Shown here piece by piece: positions 55,511-64,000 of a DNA stretch of 64,000 nucleotides. The notes below the pieces were generated by a model that made no database searches, was not told the origin of the DNA, and saw only the letters and a list, made by a program, of their open reading frames with translations. The stretch is from Siderastrea siderea (lineage: Eukaryota > Cnidaria > Anthozoa > Scleractinia > Rhizangiidae), in NCBI GenBank assembly GCA_964030785.1, contig OZ034979.1:12006883-12070882 (forward strand). Reading direction: 5' to 3'. The translations under genes were made by a program, and so were the position numbers. Positions within the stretch are counted from its first letter, which is position 1; each line of letters starts with the position of its first letter.

Positions 55511-55904
55511 TTTGAGATGACTGACCTCGAGGGGCGATCTGTTTTATAGTCTCTCATTCGTTCCCGTGATGCACCAGGGGTCCTAACTAGAGAGGGGGGA
55601 GGGAGGTCCCCCCACCCCGTCCCACCCCTCCCTAGGGCACCCCCTCTCTAGGGGGCACCCTGTTTAGTGATTGGCTCCTTCCCCTCCCCTAGGCATCCCG
55701 TGCTCTGTTTGGTCATCCTCCCCTAGATACCCCAACATGCTTTCCGTGGATGGGTTCTCCCCTAGAGAAACCACAATACTTTGCGTGGATCCTCCCCTAG
55801 TTAGCCCAGCATGCTTCGCGTGGAACCTCCCTTAGAGAGACCACAATACTTTGCGTGGATCTCTATAAAAACAGAGCCCCGATCTCCAGTGAGTTCATCT
55901 GCTC
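55511..55904. promoter_or_regulatory. Divergent promoter region, polymerase and regulator
   Basis: TATAAAA boxes face both ways (55542-55548 on minus, 55864-55870 on plus). Between them are direct repeats around CACAATACTTTGCGTGGAT (about 55768 and 55840) with variants CATGCTTTCCGTGGA and CATGCTTCGCGTGGAA, each preceded by CTCCCCTAG-like words, and an inverted CCAAT (ATTGG, about 55671). The arrangement suggests binding sites for an element-encoded or host regulator. Confidence 0.65.
55864..55870 (+). promoter_or_regulatory. TATA box for DNA polymerase B
   Basis: TATAAAA lies 35-41 bases before an ATG at 55905 and about 95-101 before the ATG at 55965. Confidence 0.7.
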
Positions 55905-56038
55905 ATGTCCTCTTACGCCAACGACACAAATTCCTGTGGGGGATCTTTGATTTGCACCGAAAACATGGCGGACAGTGACGAGGATGATTTGATCTGCCCG
56001 AAATCCTGGATGACGATGATGATGAAGACTATCATGAT

Positions 56039-58540
56039 TTGATGGATCATTTGGAACGGCAACATGCGTTTCAAACCCAACTCCTTCAACAAAGTGGTGC
56101 AGGATTGGATACCAATGAAGAGGGTGCCTTCGACTTTGAACTCGAACCTTTTGTGAATCGGAAGAGTGATCGCATGGGGGTACAAGAACGTCATTTCAAG
56201 ACCCAGTTACGTCAAAGGGGGAACTTAATTCCAGGTCAAAATATAACCCAAGCTCTCCAAGATGGATTACGTCGAGCCGTCGATCAAGTGTTAACCACCA
56301 CCCCCGACCTCGACGATCAAGATCGCCTCTACTTTACAATAGCATCCGATCGCCTGCACAATAATTTTCAGGGGTGGGGATTACGTGCAGGTGAATGGCG
56401 TCGAGACACACAACGTGTGGAAGCTCTGTTCCAACGTTTAGCCCAAGCCCTCAACAGCAACGAACAATTTGAAATGGATGACTCCTTTCAAGTCTCCATC
56501 ACTCAAGTTCATCATGCTCCTCAAGGCACCGGCAAACCCCGTCGTGGGAAACCGGGTCATCCCACCATGAACCTGTTGAGAAAAAATTCCAAATCCATCA
56601 TCCGGATTACCAACGACGATCAACTCTGTTGCTCCAGAGCCCTCGTGGTCGCCAAAGCTCGCGTGGACCAGCACCCGAAATGGAGCAGCATTCGCCAGGG
56701 GAAGGGTCCGCTCCAGAGACGTCTCGCTTGGGACCTCCAGGATGAAGCCAAGGTACCGTGGGGTCCTTGCAGCTATGACGCCTTGACCCAATTCAGTCAA
56801 GCTCCGTCCCTCACCGGTTACCAGATCATCCTGGTGGATGCGCAGCGATCGTTTCACATCTCCACGTTTGGGCCCCTTTCTGACAAACAACTGATCCTGT
56901 TGCACAACCAAGACCATTATGATGTCATCACCAAATTGCCGGGATTTTTCGGGTCCAGTTATGTGTGTGCGGATTGTTGGAAACCCTATGACCATGTGGA
57001 AAAGCATCGATGCACCAAGACCAAGGTGTGCGGAGCCTGTCGACAGAAAGATTGTCCAGACTTTCAACATGCTTACCCCCGACACCTTAAAGCCACTCAA
57101 CGTTGCCAGTCGTGTCATCGGGACTTTTTCGGACCCGCGTGTTTGGAAGCCCATTCCAGCAAGACCCATGCTGGCAAACCCGCCACGGACCTCCAGTCCT
57201 CCGTGTGCTCTCAACGACACCGATGCATTGACTGTTATCAACAAAATGTGGGCTTGTCCCGCATTCAACGTCACCGTTGTTACCACGTGGATTGCCCGTC
57301 TTGTCACCAGTACGTCCACGCCGACGACCACCGTTGTTTTATACAAAAAGCCCCCAAACCTCAAGACCAAAAGAAGAGAAAGAGGACCCGTCAAAAAGGT
57401 CCTCGCGCCAAACGAGGTGCCGCCGCGGAACCCCATGCCTCCTCCGAGGACGAGGAGGAAGACCTGCCTCCCTTACACGTCTTCTTTGATATCGAAGCCA
57501 TGCAACCCCAGGAAAAACACATTGCCAATCTCGTCGTGGCCGAAACCGAAGACAAGGATGAACCCAAGCCTTTCCCAGGTCCCACCTGTATCCGTGACTT
57601 TCTGGAATGGTTGGATACCTTGACTCTCCACGATACCCGTCAAGTCAATGTCATCGCTCATAATTTTCAAGGGTACGATGGGTACTTTATCATCCAAGAA
57701 TACTATGGTGACAACCGCATCGTCCAACAACTCCGCAACGGGTGTAAACTCTTAGAGATCAAACATGACCGCATCCGGTTCATTGATTCCATGAGTTTCT
57801 TCCAGATGCCCCTCTCCGCGTTTCCCAAAACCTTTGGTTTGACAGAACTCTGCAAAGGGTACTTCCCCCACAAGTTCAACGTACCCAGTGATGAGTATCA
57901 ACACTACGTGGGCATCCTCCCCTCACGCGATTACTACATGCCTGAGGCCATGACACTCGAAGGAAGACAAGCCTTCGAAACCTGGCATCAAGAACAACGC
58001 GACCAGGGTGTGGTGTTTCATTTTCAACAAGAGTTATTGGCCTATTGCAGCTCCGATGTACGACTCCTCAAACAAGGATGTCTGACTTTCAAACGCATGT
58101 TTGAAGACTTAACAGGCTTCAATCCCTTCGATCACGTCACCATTGCCTCGGCTTGTAATCGAGATTTACGTATGAACCGGATGATCCCGAACAGTATTGC
58201 CAGCGAACCCGCCGGTCATAAGGGCTGGAGAAATAACATCAACCAGTCCATCCCAGCCCTTCAATGGTTAACCTGGTGCGATCACCAACTACGTCAACGC
58301 GCCCTCCAAGATCTCAGCCTCGACGATCTACTGACCAGTGCCAATCCAGAGCCTCATCATCACCAATACATCCAACATGTCCGAAATGAAGGCGAGTATA
58401 AGATCCCGGGACCCAGATCTATGTGGATGGTTATTGCCCCGACACCCACACCGTCTACGAATTTCAAGGCTGTTTCACCCACGGATGCCCTACCTGTTAT
58501 CCCCATCGCCACGAAAAACATCCCCGCAACTATGATCTGA
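56039..58540 (+). CDS. Protein-primed DNA polymerase B, N-terminal and exonuclease half
   Basis: This is the first half of the replicative polymerase, 833 residues as read. The N-terminal region is followed by zinc-ribbon-like Cys/His clusters (CADCWKPYDHVEKHRC, CGACRQKDC, CQSCHRDFFG, residues about 310-440) and a Lys/Arg stretch. The 3'-5' exonuclease motifs come next: Exo I FFDIEAMQ (about 482), Exo II IAHNFQGYDGYF (about 538), Exo III YCSSDVRLL (about 667). The likely native start (ATG 55905 or 55965) is in another frame, with a shift near 55990. The 3' end runs out of frame near 58410, where the polymerase half begins. No intron signal explains either break. Confidence 0.9.
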   Translation: MMDHLERQHAFQTQLLQQSGAGLDTNEEGAFDFELEPFVNRKSDRMGVQERHFKTQLRQRGNLIPGQNITQALQDGLRRAVDQVLTTTPDLDDQDRLYFTIASDRLHNNFQGWGLRAGEWRRDTQRVEALFQRLAQALNSNEQFEMDDSFQVSITQVHHAPQGTGKPRRGKPGHPTMNLLRKNSKSIIRITNDDQLCCSRALVVAKARVDQHPKWSSIRQGKGPLQRRLAWDLQDEAKVPWGPCSYDALTQFSQAPSLTGYQIILVDAQRSFHISTFGPLSDKQLILLHNQDHYDVITKLPGFFGSSYVCADCWKPYDHVEKHRCTKTKVCGACRQKDCPDFQHAYPRHLKATQRCQSCHRDFFGPACLEAHSSKTHAGKPATDLQSSVCSQRHRCIDCYQQNVGLSRIQRHRCYHVDCPSCHQYVHADDHRCFIQKAPKPQDQKKRKRTRQKGPRAKRGAAAEPHASSEDEEEDLPPLHVFFDIEAMQPQEKHIANLVVAETEDKDEPKPFPGPTCIRDFLEWLDTLTLHDTRQVNVIAHNFQGYDGYFIIQEYYGDNRIVQQLRNGCKLLEIKHDRIRFIDSMSFFQMPLSAFPKTFGLTELCKGYFPHKFNVPSDEYQHYVGILPSRDYYMPEAMTLEGRQAFETWHQEQRDQGVVFHFQQELLAYCSSDVRLLKQGCLTFKRMFEDLTGFNPFDHVTIASACNRDLRMNRMIPNSIASEPAGHKGWRNNINQSIPALQWLTWCDHQLRQRALQDLSLDDLLTSANPEPHHHQYIQHVRNEGEYKIPGPRSMWMVIAPTPTPSTNFKAVSPTDALPVIPIATKNIPATMI

Positions 58541-60078
58541 CGATGCATGACCTCTATGACGCTACCCAAGACAAAGTCCAAAAGCTTACCAAACAAGGGT
58601 ACAACGTCATTCAAATGTGGGGATGTCAATGGGGCCACCTCCTAAAAACCCAACCAGAGATCGACTCCTTCGTCCGGGAACTCGACTTTATCCAACCTCT
58701 TGAACCTCGGGATGCTTTCTGTGGAGGTCGTACCAATGCCATCAAACTCTACCATCATATCACCCCTGGCCAAAAAATTCACTACATCGATGTCACCTCC
58801 TTGTACCCGTGGGTCAACAAGAAGTCCACCTACCCCAAAGGACATCCCACCATCTATTCTCAACCGGGTCACACTGACATACACCAGTACTTTGGCCTCA
58901 TTCAATGCAAAATCCTGCCTCCCCGTGAATTGTACCATCCCGTGCTGCCTTACCGTCATGACAACAAACTGCTCTTTCCCCTCTGTGCCCGTTGTGTGGA
59001 AGAAGAAATGACCAAACCTCTTTTGGACAGATCTTATCATTGCCCTCACCCCGACGAACAACGCGCCCTCACCAGTACCTGGTGTACCCCCGAATTAAAG
59101 AAAGCCGTCGAATTGGGGTACCAAGTCCAATACATCTACGAAGCCTGGCATTTTGACGAGACCTGTGAGGGCCTCTTCGCCGATTATGTCAACACCTGGT
59201 TGAAAATCAAACAAGAAGCTAGTGGGTGGCCTAAGGACGACATGACAGAAGAAGAAAAGCAACGTTACATCGAACAGTACTTCCTGCATGAAGGCATCCA
59301 GTTGGACTACCACAAGATCGAATACAACCCGGGCCTGCGTACCCTAGCTAAACTCATGTTGAACTCCATGTGGGGCAAGTTTGGACAACGCCTCAACAAG
59401 ACCCAAATTCAAGCCTTTGATGATCCTCATGCCTTCCACCGTTTCTTGGATAGCGATGCCTTAGACGTACGTCACGTGTCCGTGATCAACCACAACATGG
59501 TGGAGATCCACTACCAAAACCACAAAGAGGAAATCCGCGTGTCACCCAACCTCAACATTTTTGTGGCCTGCTTCACCACCTGCCACGCCCGCCTTAAATT
59601 GTATGACGCCCTGGAAAGCTTAGGGGAGAGAGTCCTCTACTTTGACACCGACTCCGTCATCTACCTGGAGGAAACACCCACTCAATTCCAACCTACCTTG
59701 GGTTCCTATCTAGGGGACTTCGCCTCCGAATTAGCTGATGATGAATACATTCAAGAATTTGTCAGTGGAGGACCCAAGAACTATGGGTACAGTACTAATA
59801 AAGGAAACGTGGAATGCAAGGTCAGAGGCTTCCGACTCAACAGTGAAGGACACACCCAATTAAATTACCGCGTCATGCGTCAGAATGTCCAAGATGAAAT
59901 CCAGAAACCCCTTCCAAAACCACGCGAAATCCAAGTCACCAAAAGTCACCACATTGTCCGGAACCCGAAAAACTACACCTTGCTCACTCAACCCCAACAC
60001 AAATGGTACCAGCTGGTCTATGACAAAAGAGTCATCGATCCCCGCACCTTCAAGACCTACCCCTATGGCTACCAGTGA
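58423..60078 (+). CDS. Protein-primed DNA polymerase B, polymerase half
   Basis: This is the second half, 551 residues in a frame shifted from the first. The palm motifs are intact: motif A DVTSLYPWVNK (about 123), motif B LAKLMLNSMWGKFG (about 307-320) and motif C YFDTDSVIYLE (about 406-416). The DxxSLYP and YxDTDS forms identify family B, and the overall plan is the protein-primed type of Polintons and adenoviruses. The frame change lies near a CCCGGGA stretch around 58410. An AATAAA signal follows at 60162-60167. Confidence 0.9.
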   Translation: MDGYCPDTHTVYEFQGCFTHGCPTCYPHRHEKHPRNYDLTMHDLYDATQDKVQKLTKQGYNVIQMWGCQWGHLLKTQPEIDSFVRELDFIQPLEPRDAFCGGRTNAIKLYHHITPGQKIHYIDVTSLYPWVNKKSTYPKGHPTIYSQPGHTDIHQYFGLIQCKILPPRELYHPVLPYRHDNKLLFPLCARCVEEEMTKPLLDRSYHCPHPDEQRALTSTWCTPELKKAVELGYQVQYIYEAWHFDETCEGLFADYVNTWLKIKQEASGWPKDDMTEEEKQRYIEQYFLHEGIQLDYHKIEYNPGLRTLAKLMLNSMWGKFGQRLNKTQIQAFDDPHAFHRFLDSDALDVRHVSVINHNMVEIHYQNHKEEIRVSPNLNIFVACFTTCHARLKLYDALESLGERVLYFDTDSVIYLEETPTQFQPTLGSYLGDFASELADDEYIQEFVSGGPKNYGYSTNKGNVECKVRGFRLNSEGHTQLNYRVMRQNVQDEIQKPLPKPREIQVTKSHHIVRNPKNYTLLTQPQHKWYQLVYDKRVIDPRTFKTYPYGYQ

Positions 60079-60207
60079 AAGCCCAAACAAGATCGTCGAC
60101 CCTCTATTAAGGAAACACTCAGCAAAAAAAAACCATTTTTCTCACTTATTGTAAACAAACCAATAAAACGTGATTTATTCATTTTGTGTTGTTTTCACTC
60201 CAAGGAC

Positions 60208-60530
60208 CACCCCTCTTCCCAAAATTGGACTTTGGACTTGGAGCCCGCGTTTTCTCAGCGGTTTTAACCCACCTTGAGCCCGCGATCCTATTTTCACATT
60301 GCTCAGCGGTTTTCCATCTCAAAACACGTGACTTCCGGTTGTATGAGCCTGCGATCCTTTTTTTTCCACTGGTTAGCGGTTTCCCCTCTTAAAAACACGT
60401 GACTTCCGGTTCCCATGAGCCCACGATCCCTTTTTCCACCTGGTCAGCGGTTTCCCCCCGGTGACGTCATTGATTTCCTCTCGACCAATCAGAAGCCAGG
60501 AAAATGTCCATACGAGCGTCCTTTACTACT
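60208..60530 (-). repeat. Right terminal inverted repeat of the Polinton
   Basis: Reverse complement of 38251-38574 with a few substitutions and small gaps, ending in ACTACT at 60530. TTTATG (60531-60536) is the second copy of the 6-bp target duplication. Confidence 0.9.
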
Positions 60531-60536
60531 TTTATG

Positions 60537-61309
60537 CAATCCCCGTTTATTTTGAAGCTTAAACTTAGCTATGCGCCGCTTGTTGTGATCCGTTTGTGAC
60601 TCTCAGTACCATGAATTACAAACTATTTTAAAAACTTTACATATCGCTAGAACATTTAATTGAGGGGCATTTTAGAGGAAAAAATGCCTTGTGCCCCGCA
60701 ACAATTTTTTTTATGTTCTGACCACAGCTGCTCTGCGCACTCCACTCACCCGCCCCCGGCATGGTCCATTCATGGAGGAAAGTATAAATTTGAATAAAAT
60801 CGAAATTTGTTCTTTAGTTTGGTCTCTCTTGATGAATGGGCGTATAGAGTTAATTTTAGAATCGGTCGTTTACCTTTTAAAGCTGAACAAACTGGAAGTC
60901 TTGCGAAATAAGAGTACTGATAAAAGATTTTCCCAATACATGATTGCCGTCAGTGGATAGTAAACAAAACACTTTAAGCCTATTTTAAGTATAAGCTTGG
61001 AGCGATTTAAGTAAATAGCCGACAAGCTTAAGATGTGTACTAATATTTATTCTCACCTGCAATTCTTTTGCGAAGTTAGTCCCAGTTCAGACGAAAACAG
61101 ATGAAAGTCTCGAACGCGCAATGTGCTCAATGAACCTCAACCGGCCGCGTGTGTTCGGAAGAACGGGGTAGGGTGGGGGATTGGCTTTGGAAAGCCTATA
61201 GTCTGTGGGTGGTAAAAAGAAGCCCTTTTTGTTATTTTTTACCTTTTTATTTTTTTGTTAATTTTTTTTATTATTTTTTTATTCATTATTTTTTTATTAT
61301 TTTTATTCA
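60537..61309. other. Host flank right of the Polinton
   Basis: No gene is supported. Short frames lack family resemblance. The segment from about 61215 is a T-rich low-complexity run that leads into the CGAGGGT-type repeat. Confidence 0.5.
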
Positions 61310-61465
61310 TCTCTTTTTTTTATTTTTTTTTATTTTTTTTTTAATTTAAATTTTTTTAATTTTGAGATTTTTTGAGACCCTCGACTTGTTACCCTCGACC
61401 CTCGACTAGTGACCCTCGACCCTCGACGTAGTACCCTCCACCCTCCACCCTCGCCCAAAAGGCGA
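61310..61465 (-). repeat. CGAGGGT-rich repeat, inverted copy
   Basis: Reverse complement of the repeat at 31785-31960: a T-rich run, then GACCCTCGACTTGTTACCCT, alternating CCCTCGACCCTCGAC units and CCACCCTCGCCCAAAAGGC. Confidence 0.8.
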
Positions 61466-61479
61466 ACTCAGTGTTCAGT

Positions 61480-63310
61480 AGGAAAAACAATTTGACAGGA
61501 AACAACAATAGTTCAGTTGATCGCGTAATGAAACTGGCAAGCTTTCTCTTAAAGAGTCTTTTGTTGTTTGTTTTAAATGTAATAAAACACGTGAAGTGCT
61601 TTCAGTGTGTTGACATATGCAGGCACGTACACTTGTGACGCAGACGGCATGAAATATGTTTTTGTCAACCTTTTTTCTATCTTTTTTGGGCCCGAGTTGA
61701 AGGCGAGGTCCCATAAATTTGCATGAGAAGAAAACGATGTGTCAAGTTTTTATTCCAATCTGATACAAAAAGAATCAAATAAAATCGCCGTTTATATGGG
61801 AGAGAATTGGCCATTCGCTCTTTTTGTTCACCTCCGCAAGGGTACTGTCTCAGTCGAGATCGAATAAAATTGCTACTTGCCACGAGTGTGGCGTGACTGA
61901 TAACCAGTCTCCGCTCTTAGCTTTTTTCTAGGATACTCGCAGCGCATAAGAGGATTTCAGTTAATGTTTTGGTTCAAAGTCTGAGGTGCGTCTGGAGTTG
62001 AAAAGGTTTGTTGCTTAACATTACGCCATCAGAAAACCTCAGATATAAGAATAGGTGGAGTGTCACTGAAACTCATTAGGTGAGCTACGTCGTGCTAACG
62101 ATCCCCAAGAAGGGCAAAACATCTCTTCACTGTTCTGGCTGTGTCCATCCCTGCTTTTCTAGGCTAAAGCGCTGCATATATCAGGTCTTGAGCTTACTGT
62201 AGTGAGATTTTGAAAGAGATTGAAGTACCTCGACATGATTGTACTGGTTTTACAAGTTTAAGTACGTGAATACACGTAATATATAAAATTACAGCCTGGC
62301 CTTTGTAACGTAAACATCCTTCTTAAATATATACCGTATTCGTGAGGAAACTAGCTGTACATGAAAAACTGATGACTGCATGTTAGTAGTAATTTGAGGA
62401 GTTAAGAAACTTCACAATAAACGGAAACAGAGCCGGATCCCCTCTTTTCATCTGCTGCTATTTGTACAGTGAACAACCAGTTTGACAGGAAACCAAAGGC
62501 TCTGCTGACTGTGCAGGCCCGTGCTAAACCTGTCAGGCTTTCTCTTTAAGTAACACTGCGTGTAAGAACTAGGCAATCCTCTGTTGTTCTGCGGCATTTC
62601 GCTTTCCCCACATAAGATTGTTTAGATTTTCTTACTGAGAATACATCAACCTATGGACAACACGTTTTTGAAATAAAATGTACTGAAACTTTATTTTAAA
62701 GCGATATTTCTTTTGTGTTACAAGATTTTATCCAATCATGAGACTCCAAAACAATGGCCAAGAAAGGCTTCTAATTTTCCATGTTTCCCACATAGAAATT
62801 TTGCTGCATTAAAACTCAGAATAGTTTTCACTAAAAGGGAATCAATAAGTAAACTAGAGAGAAATAAATGCGCTACCTGATGAAGTGATAGTAGATTTTC
62901 ATGTTTTAGCCAATGAGGTGGACCGTTTCAACAATATCACAATTAACACCTTTCTGCATTCCTTGCCGTTGGGTTGCCTAGTTCTTACTAGGACCATTAC
63001 TTAATTTGTTATTCACTCGATTATTAACATAAAACACGTGCCCAGTATAAACTGAAAGGAAGTTTTAAGAACACAGGTGAAGTGCTTTGATGGCCTAACA
63101 TGTACACGCGCTCACACTCGTGACGAAGATTACACGAGTTACGTTTATGTTTTTGTTCGAGTTATAGATTTTTTATGGCCTAAGACCGGAGGCGAAGTCC
63201 AAAAATTTGCTTAAAAGAAATAAAAATTCGACCCGTACTTTTTTTGGCAATATAAAACTTGATAAAATCGCCGTTTATTTGGAAGAGGATGGTCTTCAAG
63301 CCATCCTCCG
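61480..63310. repeat. Degenerate duplicated block
   Basis: Two diverged copies can be aligned by eye: 61480-61830 and parts of 62480-63300. They share GACAGGAAAC.., AGGCTTTCTCTT, AAAACACGTG, GTGAAGTGCTTT, CTCGTGACG, and a TTGATAAAATCGCCGTTTAT/TCAAATAAAATCGCCGTTTAT block. No gene is visible in either copy. Confidence 0.5.
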
Positions 63311-63769
63311 CCTTTTTTTTTTTTTCACCACAGCACTCAGTCCGGGCCACAACCAGAACTGGATCTCATGGTGACGACTCATTCAACTTTCCAATATGGC
63401 GCCCAAACGAAGGGACACGATGCTGGGTCACTTCTCAGCTCTTTTCTAGGCTGTGAAGTGCCCTTTTCCCACAGTACTTTGGGAACCATGCGTTTGAACT
63501 GTAAGGAAACAGACGAGTGTGACAAAAATAGCGTCCGTTGAAGTTTCGCATGCGATTTAGACGTGAAACGATTGAAATTGGGGGTGACTCAGCGCACAAA
63601 TTTGTCTGACCAGGTGCCAAACATCTAGAGAAAGAAGGTACGTAACAATTTTTTCTGTCTTTCAAAAAAAATTTTTTGAAATCTACACAAAATTTGCTTG
63701 TGTTTGGTTGTATTTTCGTTGTAGTGCAAGACTTCCTCACATAGTGCTGTGCTTTTGAAGATGCAACAA

Positions 63770-63823
63770 TGAGTTACGCTATGACCTTATGTGTTGTTGC
63801 TCACGCCATGTTCATTTTACATT
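63770..63823 (+). CDS. Possible first exon with signal peptide
   Basis: The ATG at 63770 opens a short frame with a hydrophobic stretch (MSYAMTLCVVAHAMFILH) followed by GTAAGC, a plausible donor. It could be a signal-peptide exon of a gene running off the window. With no second exon visible this remains a weak call. Confidence 0.2.
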
Positions 63824-64000
63824 GTAAGCAACTGAAGATGATCTGTGTTCTGGGAAAGGGCACACAGATTGAATTGGGATGGGAACAACAGTCCATCTTC
63901 AAAAACATTAATTTTTGACAACAGAAATAATACAGTCGAAGCTCTCGTAAACGACTGCCTTGGCAATTCAGACAAGTGGTTACAACTAGAGCTGGTCGTT

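Larger units (their letters stand above)
38251..60530 (+). mobile_element. Complete Polinton/Maverick (adintovirus-like element), 22.3 kb
   Basis: The element begins AGTAGTAAAGGACGC at 38251 and ends with the reverse complement at 60530. TTTATG flanks it at 38245-38250 and 60531-60536. AG...CT ends and a 6-bp duplication are the Polinton integration signature. It carries the hallmark set: protein-primed DNA polymerase B, DDE integrase with chromodomain, packaging ATPase, adenain-like protease, major capsid protein, candidate minor capsid proteins and a phospholipase A2-like protein. The terminal inverted repeats are about 324 bp and nearly identical, and most frames are open. The insertion is therefore recent, despite frame breaks in the integrase and polymerase. 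Adintoviruses are the proposed viral form of such elements. Confidence 0.95.

Overview
The window reads as nuclear DNA of a cnidarian, most likely a stony coral or another anthozoan. This is inferred from several things: large AT-rich introns with GT..AG borders, a receptor tyrosine kinase gene spread over about 18 kb, dense invertebrate-type retroelements (a LINE, two Penelope-like elements), small inverted-repeat transposons, and a complete Polinton/Maverick. The species cannot be fixed by reading alone.

Layout. 1-3712 has no gene I can support. 3714-8734 is a 5'-truncated L1-type LINE with a target-site duplication and poly-A tail; its ORF2 is broken. 9079-9494 is a broken host-like or transposon-like coding fragment, and 9950-10440 is the 3' end of a Penelope-like element. 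10921-28524 carries, on the + strand, eleven exons of a receptor tyrosine kinase: kringle, fibronectin III, transmembrane helix, then a full kinase domain. Its introns hold a 62-bp minisatellite, microsatellites, a perfect 49-bp palindrome and several MITEs. 29057-31547 is a second Penelope-like element (minus strand) interrupted by a 378-bp MITE with a 9-bp target duplication. 32724-37614 (minus strand) is a multi-exon gene joining an OTU-type cysteine protease to a Mutator-like (MULE) transposase, with at least two breaks in the transposase part.

38251-60530 is a full-length 22.3-kb Polinton/Maverick (adintovirus-like element) with 6-bp target duplications (TTTATG), AG...CT ends and terminal inverted repeats of about 324 bp. 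It encodes protein-primed DNA polymerase B, a DDE integrase with chromodomain, a double-jelly-roll major capsid protein, two tandem paralogous candidate penton/minor capsid proteins, an adenain-like protease, an A32/FtsK-type packaging ATPase, a phospholipase A2-like virion protein and several small Arg-rich proteins with a recurring QRGG motif. The order candidate penton - small basic core proteins - major capsid - protease parallels the adenovirus late region. Most genes have their own TATA box, often inside the preceding gene. The integrase and polymerase each carry frame breaks, at least two of them next to short G runs, so the copy is either recently decayed or affected by assembly error.

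The least ordinary content of the Polinton is: (i) a SLOG-type Rossmann protein whose motif order looks circularly permuted (41096-41791), together with a two-transmembrane SLATT-like protein (51416-52078), a pairing known from bacterial nucleotide-signalled conflict systems; (ii) a 90-nt tRNA-like gene with perfect Pol III A/B boxes but an abnormal anticodon arm (49679-49768); (iii) an overlapping two-frame acidic/basic gene divergent from the polymerase. 60531-64000 is host flank with repeats and no confident gene.
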